64,000 nt of DNA from Pseudomonas cremoricolorata (lineage in GTDB: Bacteria > Pseudomonadota > Gammaproteobacteria > Pseudomonadales > Pseudomonadaceae). A model generated the notes under the pieces. It was not told where the DNA came from. It was given only the letters and a program-made list of their open reading frames with translations, and did no database searches. Positions 10,496-20,408 of this stretch are shown here, in pieces (positions within the stretch are counted from its first letter, which is position 1; every line of letters starts with the position of its first letter). Both the position numbers and the translations under genes were made by a program. Location of the stretch: the NCBI RefSeq assembly GCF_000759535.1, contig NZ_CP009455.1:124001-188000 (forward strand), in the 5' to 3' direction.

Positions 10496-10732
10496 TCAGG
10501 CTTGAGGGGCGGGAGGCGGCACATCCGGCTCGGTGGGGCTGCCGGGTTCGGTCGGCTGCGGGGTATCCTGATCAGGCTGGTGTGGAACGCCACCCAGGCG
10601 TTGCGGCGCGCCGCCCAAGTAATGAGGCAGGGGTGGGACCGGTGGATGGGCCAGCAGTGACCAGGCGGGCACGCCAACATGATTGGGCTGGAGGACGGCC
10701 AGCTTGGCACTGACAGCAGCATTGAGCTTCAT
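10496..10732 (-). CDS. Small proline-rich hypothetical protein
   Basis: A 78-residue protein of unknown function. It is supported by a good ribosome-binding site (AGGAG, seven bases before the ATG at 10732) and by sitting exactly between the convergent PdeM gene and the co-directional dcd gene. The N-terminal 30 residues are mildly hydrophobic; the rest is rich in proline, glutamine and acidic residues, ending TEPDVPPPAPQA, and is probably disordered. There is no clear signal peptide, membrane segment or cysteine. No family was recognised. Confidence 0.55.
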   Translation of the reverse strand: MKLNAAVSAKLAVLQPNHVGVPAWSLLAHPPVPPLPHYLGGAPQRLGGVPHQPDQDTPQPTEPGSPTEPDVPPPAPQA

Positions 10733-10848
10733 AGGCTTCTCCTGACGAAACGGGCCGCGCCTGTGTGAACGAGTGCGATCGAACAGGTGCGGCCTCGACT
10801 AATTCGTTGGAGTGCCGATCAGGAAAACAATTCCCTCGGCGGCCAATC

Positions 10849-11415
10849 TCAGGTGCGTGGCAGGGTCACGCCGCGTTGGCCCTGGTACTTGCCGCCACGG
10901 TCCTTGTAAGACACTTCGCATTCCTCGTCGGATTCGAGGAATAGCATCTGCGCCACACCTTCATTGGCGTAGATCTTTGCCGGCAGCGTGGTGGTGTTGG
11001 AGAACTCCAGGGTCACGTGACCTTCCCATTCCGGCTCCAGCGGCGTGACGTTGACGATGATGCCGCAGCGGGCGTAGGTGCTTTTGCCCAGGCAGATGGT
11101 CAGCACGTTGCGCGGAATGCGGAAGTATTCGACGGTGCGGGCCAGGGCGAAGGAGTTCGGCGGGATGATGCAGACGTCGCTCTTGATGTCGACGAAGCTG
11201 CCGGCGTCGAAATTCTTGGGATCGACGGTGGCCGAATTGATGTTGGTGAAGACCTTGAATTCATCGGCGCAGCGCACGTCGTAGCCGTAGCTGGAGACGC
11301 CGAAGGAGATGACCCGGCTGTCGGCCTCGCCGCGCATCTGGCGCTCGACGAACGGTTCGATCATGCCGTGTTCCTGCGCCATGCGGCGAATCCACTTGTC
11401 CGATTTGATGCTCAT
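10849..11415 (-). CDS. dcd: dCTP deaminase
   Basis: Deaminates dCTP to dUTP, the main route to dTTP precursors in gamma-proteobacteria. The 188-residue length is standard. The start MSIKSDKWI at 11415 matches the family; upstream codons remain open but are not conserved in character. Recognisable segments include [12 protein letters not shown], the region [12 protein letters not shown], and the nucleotide-binding [20 protein letters not shown] near the C-terminus. The enzyme is a homotrimer in the cytoplasm. Confidence 0.95.
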   Translation of the reverse strand: MSIKSDKWIRRMAQEHGMIEPFVERQMRGEADSRVISFGVSSYGYDVRCADEFKVFTNINSATVDPKNFDAGSFVDIKSDVCIIPPNSFALARTVEYFRIPRNVLTICLGKSTYARCGIIVNVTPLEPEWEGHVTLEFSNTTTLPAKIYANEGVAQMLFLESDEECEVSYKDRGGKYQGQRGVTLPRT

Positions 11416-11738
11416 GGCGGGGGTGTCCTGAGAGTGCGAGGGAAAATCAGACGCGCATCTTACCGGTCCTGGCGTGCGGGTTAAAGTTCTGCGCCCTATC
11501 CCGCGCCATCTGCGGGCTGGCCGTCTGTCGCAGCGAATCACGGCAATCGGCATCTAGACCATTGGCAGCTTGCAGAAAGTGGGTTAAGGTGTCGCCACTG
11601 TGCTGCACGTGACACCGAGAATCTCTAGTTTGATGCACGATATTAATCTGCTCATCGCTGAATTTTCCTACTCTTTGCACTCAGTCCGGCCAGGGCGTTT
11701 CCTGTGCCGAAATCAACTTTGTCCAAGGAGACAGACAC
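11416..11738. promoter_or_regulatory. Divergent dcd/cold-shock intergenic region
   Basis: A 323-base gap between divergent dcd and the cold-shock gene. No additional gene is supported. It must hold the promoters of both genes. The part next to the cold-shock gene is likely a long 5' untranslated leader, as is usual for csp genes. A strong AAGGAG ribosome-binding site lies at 11725-11730, eight bases before the start. I could not place the promoter hexamers with confidence. Confidence 0.45.
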
Positions 11739-11948
11739 ATGTCCAACCGTCAATCCGGTACTGTTAAGTGGTTCAACGATGAGAAAGGCTACGGCTTCAT
11801 CACTCCGCAATCGGGCGATGACCTGTTCGTGCACTTCAAAGCCATCCAAGCTGACGGCTTCAAGACCCTGAAAGAAGGCCAGGCTGTTACTTTCGTCGCT
11901 ACCCGCGGCCAGAAAGGCATGCAGGCTGAAGAAGTTCAAATCGCCTAA
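11739..11948 (+). CDS. Cold-shock domain protein (CspA family)
   Basis: A 69-residue single cold-shock domain that binds single-stranded RNA/DNA. RNP1 is KGYGFI and RNP2 is LFVHF, both complete, following the typical opening [11 protein letters not shown]. It is preceded by a strong ribosome-binding site and a long leader, and followed by a strong terminator, so it is a single-gene unit. Codon use is highly biased, as expected for an abundant protein. Whether it is cold-induced or constitutive cannot be told from sequence. Confidence 0.95.
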   Translation: MSNRQSGTVKWFNDEKGYGFITPQSGDDLFVHFKAIQADGFKTLKEGQAVTFVATRGQKGMQAEEVQIA

Positions 11949-11970
11949 GTCGATTTAGCTTCCTCGCTTC

Positions 11971-12000
11971 AAAAAAACCCGCCTCACGGCGGGTTTTTTT
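11971..12000 (+). terminator. Rho-independent terminator of the cold-shock gene
   Basis: Perfect stem ACCCGCC/GGCGGGT with a four-base loop, flanked by seven As on the left and seven Ts on the right, so it can work in both directions: for the cold-shock gene and for the convergent apbC gene. Confidence 0.95.
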
Positions 12001-12059
12001 ATGGGCGGCTGTGGGGCCCAACATCCCGGAGCGAGGCGCAACGCCCCGCTCCATGCGGA

Positions 12060-13154
12060 TCAGTCTTCGCTGATGGTGATGTTTGGCATCGCCGGCGCCG
12101 CAGCGGCCTGCAGCACGATGCGCGCACCCACTTGCCGCGCCAGCTCCTGATACACCATGGCGATTTGACTGTCGGGCTCGGCGATGGCGGTCGGCTTACC
12201 ATTGTCGGCCTGCTCACGAATCAGCATCGACAGCGGCAATGAGGCCAGTAGATCGACCCCGTACTGGCTGGCCAGCTTCTCGCCGCCGCCCTCACCGAAC
12301 AGGTGCTCGGCATGCCCGCAGTTCGAACAGATATGCACCGCCATGTTCTCTACCACGCCCAGCACCGGAATGTTGACCTTGCGGAACATTTCCACGCCCT
12401 TGCGTGCATCGAGCAGGGCCAGGTCCTGGGGCGTGGTGACGATGACCGAACCGGCCACCGGCACTTTCTGCGCCAGGGTCAGCTGGATGTCACCCGTACC
12501 CGGCGGCATGTCGATGACCAGGTAGTCGAGATCGTCCCAGGCCGTTTGCGTCACCAACTGCAGCAGCGCGCCGGAGACCATCGGCCCACGCCAGACCATG
12601 GGCGTGTTCTCGTCGGTAAGAAACGCCATCGACATGACTTCCACGCCATGGGCCTTGATCGGTACGAACCATTTCTGCTCACGAATCTGCGGCCGGGTGC
12701 CCTCGGCGATGCCGAACATGACCCCTTGGCTGGGCCCATGAATGTCAGCATCGAGAATACCCACGCGAGCGCCCTCACGGGCCAGAGCCAACGCCAGGTT
12801 GGCGGCGGTGGTCGACTTGCCGACCCCGCCCTTGCCTGACGCGACGGCGATGATGTTCTTCACATTGCTCATGCCCGGCACTTGAGCCTGCGCCTTGTGC
12901 GCGACGATCTGCCAGTCGACATCGACGTGTGCCCGACTGACACCTTCAAGGTTTTCCAGGGCGCTGGCCAACACGTGCGCCCAGCCCTTGCTGAACAGTG
13001 CGGCCGCGTAGCCCAGGCGCAGATGCACGCGAACCTGATCGGCCTGGATGTCGATGGCCTGCACGCATCCGGCGGTGACCGGGTCCTGGTTCAGGTAGGG
13101 GTCGGTGTACTGGCGTAGCACGCCTTCTACGGCGGCACGTGTGACGGCACTCAT
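12060..13154 (-). CDS. apbC: Iron-sulfur cluster carrier protein ApbC (Mrp)
   Basis: A 364-residue P-loop ATPase of the Mrp/NBP35 family that binds and transfers Fe-S clusters. An N-terminal MIP18-like domain covers residues 1-90. The deviant Walker A GKGGVGKS is at 107-114, DADIHGPSQG follows at about 135, and the dimer-interface CxxC is CSNC at 276-279. All hallmarks are intact. It is divergent from metG, the arrangement found in other pseudomonads. Confidence 0.95.
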   Translation of the reverse strand: MSAVTRAAVEGVLRQYTDPYLNQDPVTAGCVQAIDIQADQVRVHLRLGYAAALFSKGWAHVLASALENLEGVSRAHVDVDWQIVAHKAQAQVPGMSNVKNIIAVASGKGGVGKSTTAANLALALAREGARVGILDADIHGPSQGVMFGIAEGTRPQIREQKWFVPIKAHGVEVMSMAFLTDENTPMVWRGPMVSGALLQLVTQTAWDDLDYLVIDMPPGTGDIQLTLAQKVPVAGSVIVTTPQDLALLDARKGVEMFRKVNIPVLGVVENMAVHICSNCGHAEHLFGEGGGEKLASQYGVDLLASLPLSMLIREQADNGKPTAIAEPDSQIAMVYQELARQVGARIVLQAAAAPAMPNITISED

Positions 13155-13311
13155 GGAGGCTCCCGTTGCAAGACAGTCAATGAATCAGACGCCTATGCTA
13201 ACCCGTCAATCGTCAGCAGATGTGCACGCGGGATGAAATATATTCCTCAGGCCTTTATAGTGGCCGATCAACTTTTTCTTCACCCGATGCCCTATAAGTA
13301 GCCGAGCCACC

Positions 13312-15351
13312 ATGTCCGAGCCCCGTCAGATTCTCGTAACCAGCGCCCTGCCCTATGCCAACGGTTCCATTCACCTTGGCCATATGCTCGAGTACATCCA
13401 GACGGACATGTGGGTGCGCTTCCAGAAGATGCGTGGCAACCAGTGCATTTATGTCTGCGCCGACGACGCCCACGGCTCGGCCATCATGCTGCGTGCGGAA
13501 AAGGAAGGGATCACCCCGGAGCAACTGATCGCCAACGTTCAGGCCGAACACAGTGGCGACTTCGCCGACTTCCTGGTGGACTTCGACAACTTCCACTCCA
13601 CCCACAGTGAAGAGAACCGCGAACTGTCCGCGCTGATCTACTCGCGCCTCAAAGAGGCCGGGCACATCGCCACGCGCTCGGTCACGCAGTACTTCGACCC
13701 CGAAAAAGGCATGTTCCTGGCCGACCGCTTTATCAAGGGCACTTGCCCCAAGTGCGCTGCCCAGGATCAGTACGGCGACAACTGCGAGAAATGCGGCGCC
13801 ACCTACGCACCCACCGAACTGAAAGACCCGAAGTCGGCGATTTCCGGCGCCACTCCAGAGCTGCGCGACTCCCAGCACTTCTTCTTCAAGTTGCCTGATT
13901 TCCAGGCCATGCTGGAGCAGTGGACCCGCAGCGGCACCTTGCAAGAGGCAGTCGCCAACAAGCTGGCCGAATGGCTCGATGCCGGCCTGCAGGAGTGGGA
14001 CATTTCCCGCGACGCGCCGTATTTCGGTTTCGAGATCCCCGGTGAGCCGGGCAAGTACTTCTATGTCTGGCTGGACGCCCCCATCGGTTACATGGCCAGC
14101 TTCAAGAACCTCTGCGCGCGGCGCCCCGAGCTGGACTTCGACGCGTTCTGGAATGCCGGCTCCACCGCCGAGCTGTATCACTTCATCGGCAAGGACATCG
14201 TCAACTTCCACGCCCTGTTCTGGCCCGCCATGCTCGAAGGTGCCGGCCTGCGCAAGCCGACGGCGGTCAACGTGCACGGTTACCTGACAGTCAATGGCGC
14301 GAAGATGTCCAAGTCCCGCGGCACCTTCATCAAGGCCCGCACTTACCTGGACCACCTGGCGCCGGAGTACCTGCGTTACTACTACGCCGCCAAACTGGGC
14401 CGCGGCGTCGATGATCTGGACCTGAACCTGGAAGACTTCGTGCAGAAGGTCAATTCCGACCTGGTGGGCAAGGTGGTCAACATCGCCAGCCGCTGCGCCG
14501 GTTTCATTCACAAGGGCAACGCCGGCGTGTTGGTCTCCGGCGACGCCGCTCCGGAGCTGACCGAAGCCTTCCGCAATGCCGCGCCGCAGATCACCGAGGC
14601 CTACGAGAACCGTGATTTCGCCAAGGCCATGCGCGAGATCATGGCCCTGGCCGATCGTGCCAACGCCTGGATTGCCGACAAGGCACCCTGGTCACTGGCC
14701 AAGCAGGAAGGCAAGCAGGATGAAGTGCAGGCGATCTGCGCCCAAGGCATCAACCTGTTCCGCCAACTGGTGATTTTCCTCAAACCCGTGCTGCCGCTGC
14801 TGGCTGCCGACGCCGAAGCGTTCCTTAATGTCGCTCCGCTGCGCTGGGAAGATGCCGCCACGCGCCTTGAGAACCATACCCTCAATGCGTTCAAGCCGCT
14901 CATGAGCCGCATCGAGCCTGCCAAGGTTGAGGCCATGATTGCCGCCAGCAAAGAGGACTTGGCCGCCGCTCAAAGCCCGGTGCCGGCCGGCAATGGCGAG
15001 CTGAGCAAGGAGCCTTTGGCTGCCCAGATCGAGTTCGACACCTTCGCGGCAGTCGACTTGCGGGTCGCGCTGATCGTCAAGGCCGAGGCTGTGGAGGGTG
15101 CGGACAAACTGCTGCGCCTTACCCTCGATATCGGCGACGAACAACGTAATGTGTTCTCCGGCATCAAGTCGGCTTACCCCGACCCTGCGCAACTCGAAGG
15201 CCGACTGACCATGATGGTCGCCAACCTCAAGCCGCGCAAAATGCGTTTCGGCGTCTCAGAGGGCATGGTCATGGCCGCAGGCCCTGGTGGCGAAGAGATC
15301 TACCTGCTGAGCCCGGACAGCGGCGCCAAACCTGGCCAGCGTATCAAGTGA
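13312..15351 (+). CDS. metG: Methionyl-tRNA synthetase
   Basis: Charges tRNA-Met. The 679-residue form has the class I signature HLGH at 21-24, the zinc-binding cysteine pairs at 145/148 and 158/161, the KMSKS loop at 331-335, an anticodon-binding helical domain, and a C-terminal tRNA-binding domain (about 575-679, from [11 protein letters not shown]) that mediates dimerisation. It is divergent from apbC with about 157 bases between, which must hold both promoters. Confidence 0.98.
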   Translation: MSEPRQILVTSALPYANGSIHLGHMLEYIQTDMWVRFQKMRGNQCIYVCADDAHGSAIMLRAEKEGITPEQLIANVQAEHSGDFADFLVDFDNFHSTHSEENRELSALIYSRLKEAGHIATRSVTQYFDPEKGMFLADRFIKGTCPKCAAQDQYGDNCEKCGATYAPTELKDPKSAISGATPELRDSQHFFFKLPDFQAMLEQWTRSGTLQEAVANKLAEWLDAGLQEWDISRDAPYFGFEIPGEPGKYFYVWLDAPIGYMASFKNLCARRPELDFDAFWNAGSTAELYHFIGKDIVNFHALFWPAMLEGAGLRKPTAVNVHGYLTVNGAKMSKSRGTFIKARTYLDHLAPEYLRYYYAAKLGRGVDDLDLNLEDFVQKVNSDLVGKVVNIASRCAGFIHKGNAGVLVSGDAAPELTEAFRNAAPQITEAYENRDFAKAMREIMALADRANAWIADKAPWSLAKQEGKQDEVQAICAQGINLFRQLVIFLKPVLPLLAADAEAFLNVAPLRWEDAATRLENHTLNAFKPLMSRIEPAKVEAMIAASKEDLAAAQSPVPAGNGELSKEPLAAQIEFDTFAAVDLRVALIVKAEAVEGADKLLRLTLDIGDEQRNVFSGIKSAYPDPAQLEGRLTMMVANLKPRKMRFGVSEGMVMAAGPGGEEIYLLSPDSGAKPGQRIK

Positions 15352-15450
15352 CCCTTGCGTATTGCACTGGCTGAGCCTCCTGCGCCCAGCCGGTGCAATG
15401 CGCTGTAGACCTGCCAGTCGTATACTCGGCGCCCTGGACACCTCTGAATC

Positions 15451-16089
15451 ATGAATGCCGCCAAACGCCTGGAAATCTTTCGCAGGCTCCACGAAGACAA
15501 CCCCGACCCGAAAACCGAACTGGCCTATACCTCGTCGTTCGAGCTGTTGATCGCCGTCATTCTGTCGGCGCAGGCGACAGATGTCGGCGTCAACAAGGCT
15601 ACCGCTCGCCTGTACCCGATGGCCAATACGCCGGAGGCGATTTACGCGCTCGGTGTCGAGGGCCTTAGCGAGTACATCAAGACCATCGGCCTGTACAACA
15701 GCAAGGCCAGAAACGTCATCGAGACCTGTCGCCTACTGATCGAGCAACACGCCAGCCAGGTTCCGAACACCCGCGAAGCGCTGGAGGCATTGCCGGGTGT
15801 CGGCCGCAAAACCGCCAACGTGGTACTCAATACTGCGTTTCGTCAGCCAGCGATGGCCGTAGACACGCATATTTTCCGCGTCAGCAACCGCACGGGGATT
15901 GCGCCTGGCAAGACGGTACTGGCGGTAGAAAAACAACTGATGAAGTTCGTGCCGAAGGATTATCTGCTTGATGCGCACCACTGGCTGATACTGCACGGCC
16001 GCTATGTGTGCCAAGCCCGCAAGCCGCGCTGCGCAAGTTGCCGGATCGAGGATCTGTGCGACTACAAGGCCAAGACTTCGGACGATTGA
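15451..16089 (+). CDS. nth: Endonuclease III (DNA glycosylase/AP lyase)
   Basis: Removes oxidised pyrimidines and cleaves abasic sites. The 212-residue protein has the helix-hairpin-helix LPGVGRKTANVV with catalytic Lys120, catalytic Asp138 in VDTH, and the [4Fe-4S] pattern C-x6-C-x2-C-x5-C (Cys187, 194, 197, 203). All key residues match the E. coli enzyme numbering closely. It is followed on the same strand by a PA3496-like small gene, the order also seen in P. aeruginosa. Confidence 0.97.
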   Translation: MNAAKRLEIFRRLHEDNPDPKTELAYTSSFELLIAVILSAQATDVGVNKATARLYPMANTPEAIYALGVEGLSEYIKTIGLYNSKARNVIETCRLLIEQHASQVPNTREALEALPGVGRKTANVVLNTAFRQPAMAVDTHIFRVSNRTGIAPGKTVLAVEKQLMKFVPKDYLLDAHHWLILHGRYVCQARKPRCASCRIEDLCDYKAKTSDD

Positions 16090-16193
16090 AGCAATAGCAG
16101 TTCCCCGCCGATGTGATTGAAAAAATCTTTTTTACCGGATTGCTGATTCTCGCTATAAGGACGGCCAAAGGCCCTTATGGCGCGGAGTGACCA

Positions 16194-16367
16194 ATGAGCA
16201 CCGATAAAGACGACACGCTACTCGATGATGATTTCTCGTCTGATGACGACACCCCTGTCGCCGTCGAACCTGCCAAGACCAACCTGAGCAAACGCCGCAC
16301 TATCGACAACCTGCTCGATGAGCGTCGGCTGCAACGCCAGCTGGCAGACTTCGACTACGACCTGTGA
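16194..16367 (+). CDS. PA3496-family small acidic protein
   Basis: A 57-residue protein, starting MSTDKDDTLL and ending ADFDYDL. The first 25 residues are very acidic (repeated Asp), the rest basic and helical (SKRRTIDNLLDERRLQRQL). A GGAG ribosome-binding site lies seven bases upstream. Its position straight after nth and its size fit the PA3496 family, annotated as a putative envelope integrity protein; no signal peptide or membrane helix is visible, so that role is uncertain. Confidence 0.7.
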   Translation: MSTDKDDTLLDDDFSSDDDTPVAVEPAKTNLSKRRTIDNLLDERRLQRQLADFDYDL

Positions 16368-16406
16368 GCCGCACGAGTCAGCACGACGGGGATCAACACC
16401 TTTAAG

Positions 16407-17030
16407 TCAGACAATGCTGTTGCGTTGCGCCAGCTCGATAAGATCGACCAGTGAGCGCGCGTTGAGCTTGAACAACAAGCGGCTCTTGTAGGTGCTCACC
16501 GTCTTGTTGCTGAGGAACATGCTATCGGCGATCTCCTTGTTCGAGCGCCCCTTGGCAAGTTGTTGCAGAACCATCATTTCACGACTGGACAACCGCTCGA
16601 CCATCTCCGACTCGGACGCTCCCCCGGTGCTGCGGGAGGCATGCATGGCCTGGTTGGGGAAATAGCTATAGCCCGACAGCACGGCTTTGATGGCGCTTAG
16701 CAACTCGGTGAGCTCCTGCTGCTTGCACACGTAACCTGCTGCGCCGGCCTGCATGCAGCGCATGGAAAAATGACCGGGTGACTGCGAGGTCAGGATCAGC
16801 ACCTTGCTGTCTGGGCTCAGGGCGGTCATGCGGGTGACCACCTCGAGACCATCGAGTTTGGGGATACCAATATCCAGAATGACGATATCCGGGAGCAGAT
16901 CACGCGTCAGCTGCAGTGCATCAACGCCATTGTCGGTTTCTGCCACCACGTCGTAGCCATGCCGCTCCATCAGCATGCGTACCGCCAGACGAATGACTGG
17001 ATGATCATCCACGATCAGTACTTTCTTCAT
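16407..17030 (-). CDS. LuxR/NarL-type response regulator
   Basis: A 207-residue response regulator with an N-terminal receiver domain (acidic pair Asp8/Asp9, phospho-acceptor Asp53 in ILDIG, LTSQ at about 80) and a C-terminal LuxR-type helix-turn-helix (LSSREMMVLQQLAKGRSNKEIA). It resembles the BvgA/EvgA subgroup. No histidine kinase gene lies beside it, so the partner is elsewhere or unknown. The neighbouring small membrane protein is divergently placed across a 313-base gap and could be a target. The specific signal cannot be inferred. Confidence 0.9.
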   Translation of the reverse strand: MKKVLIVDDHPVIRLAVRMLMERHGYDVVAETDNGVDALQLTRDLLPDIVILDIGIPKLDGLEVVTRMTALSPDSKVLILTSQSPGHFSMRCMQAGAAGYVCKQQELTELLSAIKAVLSGYSYFPNQAMHASRSTGGASESEMVERLSSREMMVLQQLAKGRSNKEIADSMFLSNKTVSTYKSRLLFKLNARSLVDLIELAQRNSIV

Positions 17031-17343
17031 GCGATACCCATAGACTCGTTATTTTGATTGCCAGCGCACTAAACGAGGAGCCTAACCGGTACCGCGCGAG
17101 AAATCCGGCCATCAACAACTACTAGGATCATGCCTACTTGATCTAAAGAAAATTCCTACATATCGCTCCCACTGCAAACAATGACGTCCCGCGCGCATGC
17201 CGCCACGCCCGTCGTACAGCACCCCAGACGAGTTGCACAACGAATCACGCTCAGCCTGACAACGGCCGCCAGGGAAAGCCGCCACGCTATACCGCAGCGC
17301 CATCCTGGCGTACACAGGCACAAACAGCTGCCGAACGCCCGCC
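17031..17343. promoter_or_regulatory. Divergent intergenic region, response regulator / membrane protein
   Basis: A 313-base gap between divergent genes with no supported coding sequence. The part at 17041-17170 is clearly richer in A/T than its surroundings and is the likely promoter area. It contains a weak inverted repeat, GATCA (17126-17130) and TGATC (17139-17143). Nothing else is recognisable. Confidence 0.35.
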
Positions 17344-17796
17344 ATGAACAAGTCCGACTCCATCAGCCCGCTGAGCATCATCGCCATCTTTGCGGGCATC
17401 ATCGAGGCATCAGCTCTAGCCTCCCTACCTTTCCTCAGCCGCGAGAGCCAGTACATCTACACATGGTTCCTGGTGGCCTTTCCTTTCTTCCTCACCGTGC
17501 TGTTCTTCCTGACGCTGAACTTCAACTATCGCTCCCTGTGGCGACCTTCCACCTGGCTCATGGCACGCAATGACACGCCAGAACGCAGCGAGCCCCGTCG
17601 CTCGGCGGACACGGCCCAGATGCAGATCATGACCATGGCGCTATCAGGGCCGCAAACCAAGCAGGAAATCGACAATCGGGTGCTGCAAGCGCTCGGCAAA
17701 CCGCTCGATCAAGAGCAGACCTGGCTGTTCTACGACCTGGACCAACGTTTGCGGATATCGCTGACGATCACCCCTGGCGCCGATCCGCCTTCCTGA
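17344..17796 (+). CDS. Hypothetical two-helix membrane protein
   Basis: A 150-residue protein with two strongly hydrophobic segments (about residues 9-30 and 37-60) joined by a short loop, then a soluble tail of about 85 residues. The tail contains a charged linker (NDTPERSEPRRS) followed by a compact segment (EIDNRVLQALGKPLD, then TWLFYDLDQRLRISLTI) that reads like a small folded domain. Both ends probably face the cytoplasm. No family was recognised. The convergent argG terminator lies immediately after it. Confidence 0.6.
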   Translation: MNKSDSISPLSIIAIFAGIIEASALASLPFLSRESQYIYTWFLVAFPFFLTVLFFLTLNFNYRSLWRPSTWLMARNDTPERSEPRRSADTAQMQIMTMALSGPQTKQEIDNRVLQALGKPLDQEQTWLFYDLDQRLRISLTITPGADPPS

Positions 17797-17806
17797 CGCG
17801 CAGGCG

Positions 17807-17833
17807 AAAAAAAGCCCAGTCAATGACTGGGCT
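17807..17833 (-). terminator. Terminator of argG
   Basis: An eight-base-pair stem AGCCCAGT/ACTGGGCT with a five-base loop; on the minus strand it is followed by a run of seven Ts. It lies about 20 bases beyond the argG stop codon. Confidence 0.9.
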
Positions 17834-17854
17834 AGTCGACGCTGCGGGACGCGA

Positions 17855-19072
17855 TCAGAGCAGCGAACGGCCCTTGTTCGCAGCAATGCGCATACGCAGT
17901 GCGTTGAGCTTGATGAAGCCTGCGGCGTCAGCCTGGTTATAGGCGCCGCCGTCCTCTTCGAAGGTCGCGATGTTCGCGTCGAACAGCGAATCGTCGGACT
18001 TGCGGCCAACCACGGTGACATTGCCCTTGTACAACTTCAGACGCACCACACCGTTCACGTTCACCTGCGAGGCGTCGATCATCTGCTGCAGCATGACGCG
18101 CTCCGGGCTCCACCAGTAGCCGGTGTAGATCAGGCTGGCGTACTTGGGCATCAGCTCGTCCTTGAGGTGCGCAACCTCACGGTCCAGGGTGATCGACTCG
18201 ATGGCACGGTGAGCGCGCAGCATGATGGTGCCGCCAGGGGTTTCGTAGCAACCACGCGACTTCATGCCGACGTAGCGGTTCTCGACGATGTCCAGGCGGC
18301 CGATGCCGTTGGCACCGCCGATGCGGTTCAGCTCGGCAAGAACCGTGGCCGGGCTCTTCTCCACGCCGTCGATGGCGACGATGTCACCGTTGCGGTAGGT
18401 CAGCTCGATGTAGGTCGCCTGGTCCGGGGCATTCTCGGGCGAGACGCTCCAGCGCCACATGTCTTCCTCGTGCTCGGTCCAGGTGTCTTCCAGCACACCC
18501 CCCTCATAAGAGATGTGCAGCAGGTTGGCGTCCATCGAGTACGGCGACTTCTTCTTGCCATGGCGCTCGATTGGAATGCCGTGCTTCTCGGCATAGTCCA
18601 TGAGCTTCTCGCGCGAGAGCAGATCCCATTCACGCCAGGGTGCGATGACTTTGACGCCCGGCTTGAGCGCGTAGGCACCCAGCTCGAAACGCACTTGGTC
18701 GTTGCCTTTGCCGGTGGCGCCGTGGGAGATGGCGTCAGCGCCGGTCTCGTTGGCAATTTCGATCAGGCGCTTGGCGATCAGCGGACGGGCGATGGAAGTA
18801 CCCAACAGGTACTCGCCTTCGTAAACGGTGTTGGCGCGGAACATCGGGTAGACGAAATCGCGCACGAACTCTTCGCGCAGATCGTCGATGTAGATCTCCT
18901 TGACGCCCATCGCCTGGGCCTTGGCGCGAGCCGGCTCGACCTCTTCGCCCTGGCCGAGGTCAGCGGTGAAGGTCACCACTTCGCAGTTGTAGGTGTCTTG
19001 CAGCCACTTGAGAATCACCGAAGTATCAAGGCCGCCGGAATACGCCAGTACGACCTTATTTACGTCCGCCAT
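17855..19072 (-). CDS. argG: Argininosuccinate synthase
   Basis: Joins citrulline and aspartate in arginine biosynthesis. The 405-residue protein opens with the ATP-binding [10 protein letters not shown] motif (residues 9-18) and carries the other family blocks ([33 protein letters not shown]). The gene follows motY on the same strand but about 120 bases apart, so it is probably a separate unit. argF, another arginine-pathway gene, is in the same window. Confidence 0.98.
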   Translation of the reverse strand: MADVNKVVLAYSGGLDTSVILKWLQDTYNCEVVTFTADLGQGEEVEPARAKAQAMGVKEIYIDDLREEFVRDFVYPMFRANTVYEGEYLLGTSIARPLIAKRLIEIANETGADAISHGATGKGNDQVRFELGAYALKPGVKVIAPWREWDLLSREKLMDYAEKHGIPIERHGKKKSPYSMDANLLHISYEGGVLEDTWTEHEEDMWRWSVSPENAPDQATYIELTYRNGDIVAIDGVEKSPATVLAELNRIGGANGIGRLDIVENRYVGMKSRGCYETPGGTIMLRAHRAIESITLDREVAHLKDELMPKYASLIYTGYWWSPERVMLQQMIDASQVNVNGVVRLKLYKGNVTVVGRKSDDSLFDANIATFEEDGGAYNQADAAGFIKLNALRMRIAANKGRSLL

Positions 19073-19195
19073 GCCATCACTCCACGGGGTTGTACGGAAA
19101 GCCGTCGATTCTACCGGCCTTGCGCACAGATTTACAGGGGCGCGACAGCTTGTGATGCCAACGCGACAATACCTGCGGGCAGTGCGTAATCCGCT

Positions 19196-20254
19196 TCAAC
19201 TGCGCCCAGGTGTGGGGGCGGCCGCAGCCGTTGGCGGCGCGGCGGGGGCAACGGGCGCGGCCGCCGGTGTCGCGGCAGTAGGCTTGGCGGCAGTTGGCGT
19301 GGTGGCGCCAGCGGCTGGCGTGGCTGCCGGGGCAGTGGCAGGCACCGTGGCATCGGTGGCAGGGGCCTTTTGCTCCGTCGCAGGCGCCGCCGGGATCCGT
19401 TCGAGCGCAATGCTGACCCGACGATTGCGTGCACGGTTGGCGGCGCTATTGTTCTTCGCCACGGGATAGCGTTCCCCATGAAAGCGCACGATGATCTGCT
19501 GCATCGGCACGCCGTGACTGACCAGATAGTCGGCCACGGCCAGGGCACGACGGCGCGACATTTCGCGATTGTTCAGGCGATTGCCGCTGTTGTCGGAGTG
19601 GCCATCGAGCTCGATGTGATTGACCGAAGGATCAGCCTTCAGGTAGTCGAGGATGACGTCCAGGCGTGCACGTGCCGCACTGTCGAGCTCTGCGCCTGCG
19701 CCGGGGAACACTACCTGGGTCTGACGCACCTGGTCGTAGTTCATCGCCAACAGCTTGCCGGCACAGACGAGATAATCGTCGAACGCCTTGGCGAAGCTCA
19801 CCGGCAGCACCCGCACCTCCATACCCCGCCCCGCTTCGCCCCCCGCCTTGCGCAGCACGGCACTGCGGCCATCGAGCAAGCCGCTGATCAGCCGGCTGGC
19901 CTGGGCCTGGGTAGAGGTGAACAGCACACCACGGGTGCTCAGGCGCACGCTGCCAAGGTTGATGTCACCGCGACCGGGCTGCCAGGGCGCGGCGGCCGCG
20001 AACAGGCTGGCCGAGCCTGGGCCCAGCAAGTGACTCTCCGAGCGCAGGCGGAAGGTGGGCTGCTCGCCGGCGCGGCGCAGGAATTCACCGCTACCGAAGC
20101 CCTCGATAGGCTGTGACAGCCGGCACTCGAATTGATCACCCTCGACCTTCCAGGCAGCGTTCTCCATGCGGCTTTGCAGGGTCATCGCTGCAGCCGGAAG
20201 GCTGGCGAACAGGGTCAGGACGATCAGGTAACGCTGGCGCACGGGCGGCTCCAT
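19196..20254 (-). CDS. motY: Sodium-type flagellar protein MotY with an Ala/Pro/Thr-rich C-terminal tail
   Basis: An OmpA-family protein matching MotY, the T-ring component that binds peptidoglycan around the flagellar motor and supports stator assembly. Residues 1-23 form a signal peptide ([11 protein letters not shown]). The N-terminal domain (about 24-165) is the MotY-specific part; the OmpA-like peptidoglycan-binding domain spans about 170-285, with [15 protein letters not shown] and [10 protein letters not shown]. The identification rests also on the argG-motY-pyrC-rnt order, which is conserved in pseudomonads. The last 65 residues (from about 288) are almost only Ala, Pro, Thr and Val, a low-complexity tail beyond the OmpA domain. 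Confidence 0.88.
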   Translation of the reverse strand: MEPPVRQRYLIVLTLFASLPAAAMTLQSRMENAAWKVEGDQFECRLSQPIEGFGSGEFLRRAGEQPTFRLRSESHLLGPGSASLFAAAAPWQPGRGDINLGSVRLSTRGVLFTSTQAQASRLISGLLDGRSAVLRKAGGEAGRGMEVRVLPVSFAKAFDDYLVCAGKLLAMNYDQVRQTQVVFPGAGAELDSAARARLDVILDYLKADPSVNHIELDGHSDNSGNRLNNREMSRRRALAVADYLVSHGVPMQQIIVRFHGERYPVAKNNSAANRARNRRVSIALERIPAAPATEQKAPATDATVPATAPAATPAAGATTPTAAKPTAATPAAAPVAPAAPPTAAAAPTPGRS

Positions 20255-20408
20255 GAATCATTGCGGCATACCTGCAGGCTATCGGGCGAGGCAGTCAAAA
20301 CTTGATAGTGGCGCATGCATGGCGGGCTCGTCAGCCTCGGCAGTGATGCTCGCAGAGCGGTTTTCCGGTAGCATTCACCCCCTGAGTTCGACCCGCCTGG
20401 AATCCCCA

